This document shows positions 1 to 6,151 of a DNA stretch of 8,895 bases, piece by piece. The stretch covers positions 1 to 8,895 of the forward strand of contig JAITJY010000100.1 in NCBI GenBank assembly GCA_031278675.1, in the 5' to 3' direction. Under the pieces are notes generated by a model. It saw nothing but the letters and a program-made list of their open reading frames with translations, searched no databases and was not told where the DNA came from. Numbering within the stretch: the first letter of the stretch is position 1; each line of letters begins with the position of its first letter. Made by a program: the position numbers and the translations under genes. The stretch comes from Bifidobacteriaceae bacterium (GTDB lineage Bacteria > Actinomycetota > Actinomycetes > Actinomycetales > WQXJ01).

Positions 1-537
1 GTCCGCTATCTGTGGGAAGTCCAGCCCGAGCCGTTCGGCGTAGTCAGCTACGGTTTGGCTCGACTCGCCGACGTAGACCGCCACGACCTGCGCTTGGCCC
101 ACCAACTGCGCAGCGACGGCGGCTACGTCGGTCATTTCCGCACGGCAGTTGGTGCACCAGGTCGCACCGAAGACCAGCCAGACGGGTTGGCCCCGCAGGT
201 CGGCCAGCGCTATTTCGCGCCCGGCGGTGTCCAGGACGGTGAAGTCCGGGGCTGGCTCGCCCACCTCAGGCACCGGCCCACCGGCCGCGCCGGTGACTTC
301 GACCTGGCTGACGCCGCCGGAGGCCCCGGTCGCTTCGGTCGCCTCGCCCGCCCCGGGTGCGCGCCCTTGTAACCAGTAGACGCTGCCCGCCACCAGTAGC
401 GTGGTGACGGCGATCACCAGGGCGGTTCTGAAGCGCCCTGGGACCTTACCGCCTTCAGGCCCACCAACTCCAGGCAGACCAACCTCAGGCCCACCAACTT
501 CAGGCAGACCAACCTCAGACCCGCCAACTTCAGGCAT
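1..537 (-). CDS. Membrane-anchored TlpA/ResA-family thioredoxin, C-terminus cut off by the window edge
   Basis: This is probably the extracytoplasmic thiol-disulfide oxidoreductase that reduces apocytochrome c cysteines before haem attachment. The frame stays open for 179 codons and leaves the window without a stop. The ATG at 537-535 lies inside the end of ccsA (ATGCCTGA, 8-base overlap), which implies coupled translation. In order there is a repetitive Pro/Glu/Val/Gly segment (residues 2-30), a basic stretch, one membrane segment (about 39-56, VIAVTTLLVAGSVYWL), an Ala/Gly/Thr-rich linker (58-90) and a thioredoxin domain with a GEPAPDFTVLD entry strand. The active site is W127-C128-T129-N130-C131, preceded by PVWLVFGAT. 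The anchor looks uncleaved, as is usual for ResA. The fold and CxxC are clear. The role in cytochrome maturation is inferred from resB/ccsA next door; CcdA, encoded on the other arm, would be its electron donor. Confidence 0.9.
   Translation of the reverse strand, partial: MPEVGGSEVGLPEVGGPEVGLPGVGGPEGGKVPGRFRTALVIAVTTLLVAGSVYWLQGRAPGAGEATEATGASGGVSQVEVTGAAGGPVPEVGEPAPDFTVLDTAGREIALADLRGQPVWLVFGATWCTNCRAEMTDVAAVAAQLVGQAQVVAVYVGESSQTVADYAERLGLDFPQIAD
448..534 (-). repeat. 30-bp in-frame tandem repeat in the N-terminus of the TlpA-like gene
   Basis: Three units of a ten-codon repeat follow directly after the start codon: PEVGGSEVGL, PEVGGPEVGL and the partial PGVGGPEGG. They occupy 534-505, 504-475 and 474-448. 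They precede the membrane segment, so they should lie on the cytoplasmic side. The opposite strand also reads as a repeat (PTSGxPTSG) but that is only the antisense of this array. Confidence 0.85.
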
Positions 538-1687
538 ACGTATGCAAGCCGCCCAGGAAGTGGTTGCCGAAATAGGCGAACAGCACCGCAGCGAAGCCGA
601 TGATCAGCAGCCAGGCCGCCTTCTTGCCGTGCCACCCGCGCGCGAACCGGGCGTGCAGGAACGCAGCGTAGATCAGCCACGTGACGAGTGCTGCGGTCTC
701 TTTCGGGTCCCAGCCCCAGTACCGGCCCCAGGCCGTGTCCGCCCACAATGCCCCCAGCACAATCATGGCGGTGAGCAGCGGGAACGTTATCACTGCGGCC
801 TTGTAGCCGACCATGTCATACACCTGAATGGGTTTGGCCCGCAGGAAGCCCACCTTGTTGTACAGCAGGTAGCAGGCCGCGCCCGCGAACGAGACACACG
901 CCGCGCCGTAGGCCGCCACCGCACAGCCGACGTGCAAGGTCAGCAGCGTCGAGTTCTGCAGCGCCGGCACCAGCGGGACCACCTCGGTGTCGAGGCGCAT
1001 CCCGTAGGCCAGCAACGCCAACATCACGGGCAAGACCACCACGGACAAGATGCGCAGTTTGAGCCGCCACTCGGCCAGGAGGTAGGCCGCCAGGATGCCC
1101 CAGGTGAACGCGACGGCGAATTCGTGCTGGTTGGCGAACGGGCCGTGCCCCGTAGCAATGGTCCGCACCACCAGGTAGGCCGTCAAGACCAGCCAGCCCG
1201 CCAGCGTGAAACCGGTTGCATAGGCGGCTAACGTGCCGCGTTTGGCGCGAGCCCCGCCGGACGATGCCGCCCCCGCCGTTCCCGCACCGCCGGACGATGC
1301 CGCCCCCGGCGTTCCCGCACCGCCGTCGCGAGGTGCGTCGCCATCGTCGACGGCGCCGGACAGTGCGGCCCTAGCCGACCCGTCGGCATCGCCGCGAGGT
1401 GCGTCGTGATCGTCGACGGCGCCGGACAGTGCGGCCCTGGCCGACCCGTCGGCATCGTCGCTGGGCGTGTCGTCATCGTCTGCGTTGCTGGGCACCTCAG
1501 CGTCACTTGACACCACAGCGCCACCGGACGTCTCAGCGTCACCCGACCCGCCGGCTGCGCCCGCGCGCACCGGCACCGGGCGCTTCGCTGAGGCGGTGAC
1601 GATCACCAGATCGCAGATCAGCGCCAAGGCAATCAGCGCTCCGGCAACGGTCAGGCCCATCGGGGCAATGTCAAGTAGTGAGTTCAT
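530..1687 (-). CDS. ccsA: CcsA/CcsB-family (WWD-domain) cytochrome c haem-handling protein, System II
   Basis: This is a polytopic membrane protein that, with ResB, carries haem outward and attaches it to c-type apocytochromes. The WWD protein is often called CcsB in actinobacterial genomes. I chose the ATG at 1687, which overlaps the resB stop by 17 bases and has AGGAAAG about 8 bases upstream. An in-frame ATG at 1747 would add a 20-residue non-membrane leader and overlap resB far more. The product is 385 residues with about eight membrane segments (10-31, 153-175, then 191-374). The haem-binding signature is WGRYWGWDPKE (320-330). Likely external haem-ligand histidines are H252 (TLHVG) and H382 in GLHTYA, the equivalent of the usual GLHSY. 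FANQHEF (184-190) matches the conserved nxyEf region. The oddity is a 115-residue low-complexity Asp/Ala/Gly/Ser insert (about 34-148) between the first two membrane segments, built partly from tandem repeats. Confidence 0.93.
   Translation of the reverse strand: MNSLLDIAPMGLTVAGALIALALICDLVIVTASAKRPVPVRAGAAGGSGDAETSGGAVVSSDAEVPSNADDDDTPSDDADGSARAALSGAVDDHDAPRGDADGSARAALSGAVDDGDAPRDGGAGTPGAASSGGAGTAGAASSGGARAKRGTLAAYATGFTLAGWLVLTAYLVVRTIATGHGPFANQHEFAVAFTWGILAAYLLAEWRLKLRILSVVVLPVMLALLAYGMRLDTEVVPLVPALQNSTLLTLHVGCAVAAYGAACVSFAGAACYLLYNKVGFLRAKPIQVYDMVGYKAAVITFPLLTAMIVLGALWADTAWGRYWGWDPKETAALVTWLIYAAFLHARFARGWHGKKAAWLLIIGFAAVLFAYFGNHFLGGLHTYA
1254..1319 (-). repeat. 33-bp in-frame tandem repeat (two copies) in ccsA
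   Basis: Two adjacent 33-bp units (1254-1286 and 1287-1319) differ at a single base and encode AGT(P/A)GAASSGG in the hydrophilic insert of ccsA. The unit length is a multiple of three, so copy-number change would keep the frame. Confidence 0.85.
1328..1459 (-). repeat. 66-bp in-frame tandem repeat (two copies) in ccsA
   Basis: Two near-identical 66-bp units (1328-1393 and 1394-1459) encode the 22-residue unit GDADGSARAALSGAVDD followed by (G/H)DAPR. They differ at only a few bases. They lie in the Asp-rich insert between membrane segments 1 and 2 of ccsA, next to the shorter 33-bp array. Confidence 0.88.
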
Positions 1688-3128
1688 GGCGTATCTTTCC
1701 TGCAATTGATGTAAATGGCGCGTCCAACCCCACACCGGCTCTGTCATTGGACGCTAGGCGGACCACCGCGCCGGACTCGGCCGGTTCGACCAGCACGCGC
1801 AGGCGCCGGTGGTGCACGGTCAGAGTGATGGTCATGCCGATGATCAGCAGCACCGAAGCGGCCCACATCAACCCCGCACCCGGGTCAGACCGCGCCAGGA
1901 TGCCGGTGTATTGCGTCTCGCGCACAAAGGTGACGGTGAAGCCGCCGACCTTGGTCGGCTCGCCCTGGTCCGCGAGGGCCTGGCCCGTAGCGGTTGTTGA
2001 ATCGACCGGGAAAATGCTGATGGAGGCCTGGCCGGGCTCGAGTCCGGACAGTTCAGCGGCGGTTTGGCCGCTAGCGGCCACCGCGACTTGGATGTCGGTC
2101 CCCGTGCCGGGCAGTTCGGCCAGCCCAATGGCACGCGACCCGTCATCTGATTGGTACTCCAACGGCACTGGGCCCACAAAAATCATCTGGCCGGATGAAT
2201 CGGCCACCTCAACTAGGGCAGCCACCCCGTAACTGTACTGGTGGAACTTGATCCCGTCGCGTCGCAGTGGCTCATTGACCCGGACATCCTGGCTGGCCAG
2301 GACGGTGCCGTCCTGGCTGAGCACCAAGTGCGAGACGTAGTCCAGCGGCATACCCGTGTCGGTGAAACTGGCGTTGAATTCGTCGGCCACCAGTTCCCAG
2401 TCCGTCCCGGGCACCGCGACCGGATCGGCTCCCACCGCCAGGTTCACCATCTGGTCCATCCCGCCGTTGGCACTCAACACGAACGCCAACAAGATGCCGA
2501 TAAAGCTCGCATGGGCCAATACCGTGCCAACGCCGGCCCAGGCGGAACGGTCCGCGTAAAGCTGTGGCGCGTGATTGGGCGCCGGCGCGATCACGCGGTA
2601 ACGTTTGGCGCGCAACAAGCCGGCGACGCGGTCTTTGGCCTGGTCAGGGGGCAGGTCAGTGGGGATCGTGGTACGTAAGCGCGCCTCGTCGAAGAAGCCG
2701 GTGCGGGCGGTGACTTTGGGATGGCGCCAGGCCCGCCACAGGTGCGGGACGCGATGTGCGGTGCATGCCGCAATCGACAACCCGAGCACTGTCACAACAA
2801 TTATGAAAGCCAATGATGAAAACACCCGGAAAGCGCCGAGGGCGTATAACACCCAAGCCCACCCGCCGTACTTTTGGCGGGCGCTTTCCATGAACTGCTC
2901 TTTGTATACCGGGTCTTCTAATACCCCGGGTGAGGCCTGGCCGACCAGCGTTCCCACCAGCACTAGTGCTGCTAGAGCCAAGATGGCGCCCAGGCCTAGA
3001 GTTTTTGAATAGAGGAGACGATAAATCCAGTGGAGGGCGTCTCTTGGTCGTAGGTCCCCGCCGGCGCCGGTGTTGCCCGGCGCCAGCGGGTTTGAATTCG
3101 AATCTGTCACTTGTGTTCTACTTGCCAA
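1671..3128 (-). CDS. resB: ResB-family cytochrome c biogenesis protein, System II
   Basis: ResB is the membrane partner of CcsA in the System II haem-delivery and cytochrome c synthase complex. The 485-residue product is of normal length. It has a hydrophilic N-terminus, membrane segments at about 45-64, 100-122 and 198-219, a large extracytoplasmic domain (about 220-418) and a final membrane segment (about 419-438), followed by a cytoplasmic tail. Family marks include LLYSKTLG (38-45), H206 in the third membrane segment (VLAHASF), VNEPLRRDGIKFHQYSYG (284-301) and H439-H440 after the last segment. The start is undecided. TTG at 3128 overlaps the flavoprotein stop by 11 bases and has GAGGA only two bases upstream. 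GTG at 3110 lies just after that stop but has no clear ribosome site. Either suits translational coupling. The 3' end overlaps ccsA by 17 bases. Confidence 0.93.
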   Translation of the reverse strand: MASRTQVTDSNSNPLAPGNTGAGGDLRPRDALHWIYRLLYSKTLGLGAILALAALVLVGTLVGQASPGVLEDPVYKEQFMESARQKYGGWAWVLYALGAFRVFSSLAFIIVVTVLGLSIAACTAHRVPHLWRAWRHPKVTARTGFFDEARLRTTIPTDLPPDQAKDRVAGLLRAKRYRVIAPAPNHAPQLYADRSAWAGVGTVLAHASFIGILLAFVLSANGGMDQMVNLAVGADPVAVPGTDWELVADEFNASFTDTGMPLDYVSHLVLSQDGTVLASQDVRVNEPLRRDGIKFHQYSYGVAALVEVADSSGQMIFVGPVPLEYQSDDGSRAIGLAELPGTGTDIQVAVAASGQTAAELSGLEPGQASISIFPVDSTTATGQALADQGEPTKVGGFTVTFVRETQYTGILARSDPGAGLMWAASVLLIIGMTITLTVHHRRLRVLVEPAESGAVVRLASNDRAGVGLDAPFTSIAGKIRHELTT

Positions 3129-4860
3129 TATCCTCGAAGGTCCAGTTGGGATTGGCGGCTACTCTGCCCGATACATAACCGTGGAAGAAGGCAAAGCCGT
3201 TGCAGAGCCCACCGACAATCATTTGATAGCCGCTGCCCAGGCGCCACCCAACGGTGTTGCCTGCCGCGAACAGATTTGGAATCGGGTTCCAGTTTTTGTC
3301 CAGCACATGGCCAAAGCGGTCAATCTTGACACCGCTGGACGTGCAATAAAAGTGGGCCTCGGCCCTGACCGCTTGGAAAGGCGGGTCGACAATGGCGTCC
3401 AGGAACTTCGGGAGTTTGCCGTAGTCGTCATCGACCCCTTTTTCGCAGATCTCGTTGTAGCGGTCGACAGTGGCCCGCAATACTGCTGGGTCGCACTCGA
3501 TTTTTTCCGCTAATTCTTCGATGGTGTCGGCCGAATGTTCCACCCACTGACCCTTGAACATCTCGGCCCAGGCCTTGAAGGGAATGGGCATCAAGGTGCT
3601 GGGCATCTCGAAATCATCGGTTGGGAGGATCTGCCAATAGTAGTTGACACCAGCGGGCAGTTCGGCAATCAGGTGGGTGTGGTCCAGCCAGGACGAGGAT
3701 TCGTTGCGGAAACGCCGGCCGGCGGTGTCCACGTGCAGGAACGGCCAGAACCAATAGCCGGTGTCTTCCCAGGACTGGAAGGACGGATCAATCTGCTCCA
3801 TGACCGCGCCGGCCCACGCCATCATCTTGTGGCCGGTGCCGTCATCCATCGTCTCGTCGGTGGTGATCGGGGACGTGTCGGTGACGCGGGCATTGTAGAC
3901 CCGGTAATTCTTGGCGTATTCCCGTAAGAACGGCGGAGCGAACGCCCGCACCATGTCCTCATTGCCGCCGTAGGAACCGGTCGCCACTACGACGCCCTTG
4001 GCAGCCTTGTAGTAGACGTAGTCGCCGTCCTGTTTCTGCGCGATCACGCCTGTCACTGTACCGTCCGAATCTTGGGTCAATACCCGCGCGGTGGTGTTGT
4101 AGAAGATCTGGCCACCGTTGGCTTTGATCCAATCATGCATGATTGTGTTGAAGACTTCGAGGTTGTCGCCGCCGGTGTCATCGAAGTTGACATGGCTGGG
4201 CATGTTCTGGAACAACTCGCGGACTTTTTCTGGGCCGGGGGGCTCGCCCGTTGCCGTGCCCGGCAATCCGGCGGGTTGCAGGACAACTTCTTCTAGTTCG
4301 TCGAGGACGGCGCCGCTGTGCCACACCCAACTTGCCAACAGTGCCTGGTCGCAGCGTCCTTGCAGTTCATTGAAGATTTTTTGGAACAGTTCATACTTGT
4401 CGATTTCTGGTAGGCCTTGTTCGATCTGGTATTTGGAGTTGGAGAAGCCGATCCCGCTGCCGCTGATATGTGCGGTGCCGTTGCGTTCCAGCATTACTAC
4501 CTTGGCGCCTTCTTTGACGGCGGCGTAGCCGGCGAGTTCGCCCGCCACGGCTGTGCCGACGATGACGACGTCAGCTTCGACGGTCTCGGCGCAGTCTTCT
4601 GGTGTGATGTCAGGTGGAGTCCCCAGCCAGTCGATGGGGTTTCTGGCGTCAGCCAGCGCTGGGTATTTGTCGGTGTCGAGGGTGGCACCGGGGGCCGATT
4701 GTTCGCCTCCGGATGGATTGTTGGACTCGCTTGGTGTGCAGCCGGCGAGTCCTGCTAGGGCTGCTGCACCTCCGACGGCTGCACTGCCGCCTAAAAACGC
4801 TCTTCTGGATACGGTTAGATTTTTCCCCTCTGGGCGGGGGATGCCCTTTTGTTTGGCCAT
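3118..4860 (-). CDS. Tat-exported FAD-binding oxidoreductase, fumarate-reductase flavoprotein family, predicted lipoprotein, substrate unknown
   Basis: This is a predicted extracytoplasmic FAD enzyme of the fumarate reductase / succinate dehydrogenase flavoprotein family (FAD_binding_2 fold). The N-terminus has a twin-arginine motif (SRRAFLG, R19-R20), a hydrophobic Ala/Gly stretch and the lipobox LAGC (C41), so it should be exported folded by Tat and lipidated. The Rossmann strand is ADVVIVGTAVAGE (96-108), with E125 ending VVMLER. Other family marks are VVATGSYGGN (291-300), GRRFRNESSSW (381-391), HFYCTSSGVKID (503-514) and PIPNLFAAGNTVG (526-538). There is no haem motif and no FMN-binding domain. 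Where fumarate reductases have catalytic Arg residues this protein has W391 and the segment GYQMIVGG (544-551), so fumarate is unlikely to be its substrate. I chose ATG 4860 (580 residues). ATG 4866 and TTG 4896 are in-frame alternatives, but the first is too close to the AGG and the second extends the Tat signal without benefit. Confidence 0.9.
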   Translation of the reverse strand: MAKQKGIPRPEGKNLTVSRRAFLGGSAAVGGAAALAGLAGCTPSESNNPSGGEQSAPGATLDTDKYPALADARNPIDWLGTPPDITPEDCAETVEADVVIVGTAVAGELAGYAAVKEGAKVVMLERNGTAHISGSGIGFSNSKYQIEQGLPEIDKYELFQKIFNELQGRCDQALLASWVWHSGAVLDELEEVVLQPAGLPGTATGEPPGPEKVRELFQNMPSHVNFDDTGGDNLEVFNTIMHDWIKANGGQIFYNTTARVLTQDSDGTVTGVIAQKQDGDYVYYKAAKGVVVATGSYGGNEDMVRAFAPPFLREYAKNYRVYNARVTDTSPITTDETMDDGTGHKMMAWAGAVMEQIDPSFQSWEDTGYWFWPFLHVDTAGRRFRNESSSWLDHTHLIAELPAGVNYYWQILPTDDFEMPSTLMPIPFKAWAEMFKGQWVEHSADTIEELAEKIECDPAVLRATVDRYNEICEKGVDDDYGKLPKFLDAIVDPPFQAVRAEAHFYCTSSGVKIDRFGHVLDKNWNPIPNLFAAGNTVGWRLGSGYQMIVGGLCNGFAFFHGYVSGRVAANPNWTFEDIGK

Positions 4861-4867
4861 AAACATT

Positions 4868-4896
4868 AGCCTATCGGCGTGGCAGACCTGAGCCAA
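4868..4896 (-). promoter_or_regulatory. Weak candidate promoter for the flavoprotein operon
   Basis: On the minus strand, TTGGCT (4896-4891), a 17-base spacer and TAGGCT (4873-4868) fit a sigma-70-type promoter with an actinobacterial TAnnnT -10 box. The predicted transcript start falls at about 4861-4862, almost at the ATG at 4860, which would make a leaderless message. Such hexamers occur by chance, so this is tentative. Confidence 0.28.
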
Positions 4897-4949
4897 GGGC
4901 GCGGATACCAGGTAGCGCTCACATGTCGTTTTCGCGGAGGCGCCCAGGG

Positions 4950-4964
4950 GAGAGCGAAGCTCTC
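4950..4964. repeat. Perfect inverted repeat, hairpin 1
   Basis: GAGAGC, loop GAA, GCTCTC: a 6-bp perfect stem with a 3-base loop. The left arm could instead pair with either of the CGCTCTC copies at 4990-4996 and 5023-5029. Confidence 0.6.
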
Positions 4965-5001
4965 ACCAACGCAAACGCGGCTAACAAGCGCTCTCGGACG
5001 C

Positions 5002-5033
5002 CCTGGGACGGCGTTGTTCAACGCTCTCCCAGG
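5002..5033. repeat. Nested inverted repeat, hairpin 2
   Basis: The outer arms CCTGGGA (5002-5008) and TCCCAGG (5027-5033) enclose inner arms GCGTTG (5011-5016) and CAACGC (5019-5024), joined by a two-base loop. Only a small 2x2 internal mismatch interrupts 13 base pairs. This is the strongest palindrome in the divergent region. No T-tract follows on either strand, which argues against a terminator. Confidence 0.65.
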
Positions 5034-5051
5034 CCGGGGCGGCACCGGTCC

Positions 5052-5070
5052 CGGGCGGCCTGTCCGCCCG
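5052..5070. repeat. Perfect inverted repeat, hairpin 3
   Basis: CGGGCGG, loop CCTGT, CCGCCCG: a 7-bp all-GC stem with a 5-base loop, about 30 bases upstream of the candidate -35 box of the Tat operon. It is not followed by a T-tract. Confidence 0.55.
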
Positions 5071-5101
5071 CTTGGCCAGCCCACCCCGCTGCCCGCTACC
5101 C

Positions 5102-5131
5102 TTGAGGGGCCGCGAAGAGCGTTGGTAGACT
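5102..5131 (+). promoter_or_regulatory. Candidate promoter of the tat-ccdA operon
   Basis: TTGAGG (5102-5107), an 18-base spacer and TAGACT (5126-5131) resemble a sigma-70-type promoter with a TAnnnT -10 box. A transcript would start near 5138, leaving a leader of about 24 bases that contains the ribosome site before the ATG at 5162. The spacer holds AGAGCGTTG (5116-5124), the exact reverse complement of CAACGCTCT at 5019-5027, which would suit a repressor operator. Confidence 0.4.
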
Positions 5132-5161
5132 GGCTGAATCCAATACCGGGAAAGGACTGCA

Positions 5162-5872
5162 ATGGAGTTGTTCGGAATCAGCGGATCAGAGTTTCTGGTC
5201 CTGGTGATTCTGATTGTCCTGGTGTCGGGGACCAAGGGAGTAACCCAGACGATGGCACTGCTGAAGAAGGGCCTCAGTTCGTTCAGAGAGTGGAACGCGC
5301 GGCTGCGCCAGGACTCCAACCTCGGGGCCGTGGCGGCCAACCTGAACATCAGCCCAGAGACTCTGGACCTGCGGCAATACGACCCGCGCCGGATGGTGCG
5401 GGACGCGGTGCGGGAAGAAATGGACGCCTGGCTGAAGCAAACCGATCCCGTGGACAAGGAAGTGGTTTCCGGGCTGACGAAAGACTTGGCGGCCGAAACT
5501 GCGGCCATCAAGGTGGCGGCTGGGGCGGCGGTCGCTTCCCCACTCAAACCGGCCCGGTCCAACCCAGCGCCACCGGCCAAGGCCGACGGCTCCACTGCCA
5601 CTCCGGCCAAGGCAGATAGTCCCACTGCCACCCCGGCCAAGGCAGACAGTCACACTGCCACCCCGGCCAAGGCGGACACCCCTAAGGCCCCCCCGGCCAA
5701 AGCGGACAGCCCCAAGGCCACTGCGGCTAAGGCAGGCGGCCCCGCTGCCCCCTCGGCCACAGGGCCACCATCGGGGGGCCTGACTAACAGCTCTAAACCC
5801 ACTGACCCGGCGGAGGCGGAAGGCGCACAGGGCGCCCCGGATACCGTGCGCATAACTGGAGGAATATCATGA
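5162..5872 (+). CDS. tatB: TatB-like twin-arginine translocase subunit with long repetitive tail
   Basis: This is a probable receptor-side subunit of the Tat translocase, working with TatC to bind signal peptides. The 236-residue product begins MELFGISGSEFLVLVIL, matching the short TatB N-terminus with its conserved Glu (E10) ahead of one membrane helix (about 10-22). An amphipathic segment follows (about 25-50, KGVTQTMALLKKGLSSFREW). The hinge is Gly-Thr (G23-T24) rather than the Gly-Pro usual in TatB. A charged helical region runs to about 125. The rest is Ala/Pro/Lys-rich and contains six decapeptide repeats. The start is supported by AAAGGA six bases upstream of the ATG. The stop overlaps the tatA start (ATGA). 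TatB rather than a second TatA is inferred from the Glu, the length and the presence of a clear TatA next to it. Confidence 0.75.
   Translation: MELFGISGSEFLVLVILIVLVSGTKGVTQTMALLKKGLSSFREWNARLRQDSNLGAVAANLNISPETLDLRQYDPRRMVRDAVREEMDAWLKQTDPVDKEVVSGLTKDLAAETAAIKVAAGAAVASPLKPARSNPAPPAKADGSTATPAKADSPTATPAKADSHTATPAKADTPKAPPAKADSPKATAAKAGGPAAPSATGPPSGGLTNSSKPTDPAEAEGAQGAPDTVRITGGIS
5573..5752 (+). repeat. 30-bp in-frame tandem repeat (six copies) in the TatB-like gene
   Basis: Six consecutive 30-bp units (starting 5573, 5603, 5633, 5663, 5693 and 5723) encode variants of PAKADSPTAT. The second and third copies are almost identical, and divergence grows towards the 3' end. The array lies in the predicted cytoplasmic tail. 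Its ten-codon period equals that of the unrelated repeat in the TlpA-like gene. Confidence 0.92.
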
Positions 5873-6138
5873 AACCCTGGCACATAGTAGTTTTACTTGT
5901 TGTACTGCTTTTAGTTTTCGGCGCGAGCAAGCTGCCGGACGTCGCTAAATCGATCGGCCAATCACTGAAGGTGTTTAAGAAGGAAGTGAGCGAGTTGCGG
6001 ACGGAGGGGACGCCTGCCGCGACGGCAGCGCCGCCAGCGGTGGCGGCCGCTCCACCAGTTGCACCGGTCGCCCCGCCTGTTCAGCCGGCGGCACCGCCGC
6101 CGCCAGCCGACGCGGGCAGCGCCGCATCGACTATTTAG
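5869..6138 (+). CDS. tatA: TatA/E family twin-arginine translocase pore subunit
   Basis: TatA oligomerises around TatBC to let folded proteins cross the membrane. The 89-residue product has one N-terminal membrane helix (about 4-17), then the family signature FGASKLPDVAKSIGQSLKVF (residues 17-36), continued by KKEV: hinge Phe-Gly, Lys-Leu-Pro, an amphipathic helix and the FKKE motif. The tail (about 48-89) is Ala/Pro-rich and low in complexity. The start is secure: GGAGG lies about seven bases upstream, and the ATG overlaps the stop of the preceding gene by four bases (ATGA). The usual FGP hinge is FGA here, a mild change. Confidence 0.93.
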   Translation: MKPWHIVVLLVVLLLVFGASKLPDVAKSIGQSLKVFKKEVSELRTEGTPAATAAPPAVAAAPPVAPVAPPVQPAAPPPPADAGSAASTI

Positions 6139-6151
6139 GCATCGCCCGCGT

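Larger units (their letters stand above)
4861..5161. promoter_or_regulatory. Divergent control region between the two operons, rich in inverted repeats
   Basis: This 301-bp stretch separates the two divergent start codons and should hold both promoters. I see no convincing gene: the open frames crossing it are Arg/Pro/Gly-rich and have no recognisable domain. It holds three perfect-stem hairpins (4950-4964, 5002-5033, 5052-5070). Short words recur in both orientations: CGCTCTC or its complement at 4950-4956, 4990-4996 and 5023-5029, and CAACGC or its complement at 4967, 5011, 5019 and 5119. Since no transcript needs to end between divergent genes, operators or a structured 5' leader are more likely than terminators. 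Confidence 0.6.

Noticed and set aside
401..1231. Long plus-strand open frame (276 codons) with a PTSG-type repeat
   Set aside because: It is antisense to the TlpA-like gene and ccsA, both of which have clear motifs. Its repeat is just the complement of the TlpA-like N-terminal array, and no domain is visible.
1688..1747. Upstream ATG start for ccsA at 1747
   Set aside because: It would add 20 non-hydrophobic residues inside resB. The ATG at 1687 has AGGAAAG at proper spacing and the compact overlap typical of this operon.
3118..4860. Calling the flavoprotein a fumarate reductase (frdA/fccA)
   Set aside because: The catalytic Arg positions are Trp and a GYQMIVGG segment, and there is no haem or FMN domain, so only the broad family is supported.
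5002..5033. Rho-independent terminator
   Set aside because: No T-tract follows on either strand, and no gene converges on this site; it lies between divergent starts.
4866..5162. Minus-strand 98-codon frame filling the divergent region, whose TAA overlaps the ATG at 4866
   Set aside because: It is Arg/Pro/Gly-rich without a domain, starts at a TTG lying on the complement of the tatB ribosome site, and is expected by chance in GC-rich DNA. The stop-start overlap alone is not enough.
4879..5619. Plus-strand 246-codon frame across the control region and tatB
   Set aside because: It runs out of frame through the well-supported TatB-like gene and has Gly/Arg/Gln-rich shadow composition.
5573..5752. 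CRISPR array
   Set aside because: The 30-bp units are contiguous without spacers, in frame with the TatB-like gene, and encode a simple decapeptide repeat.
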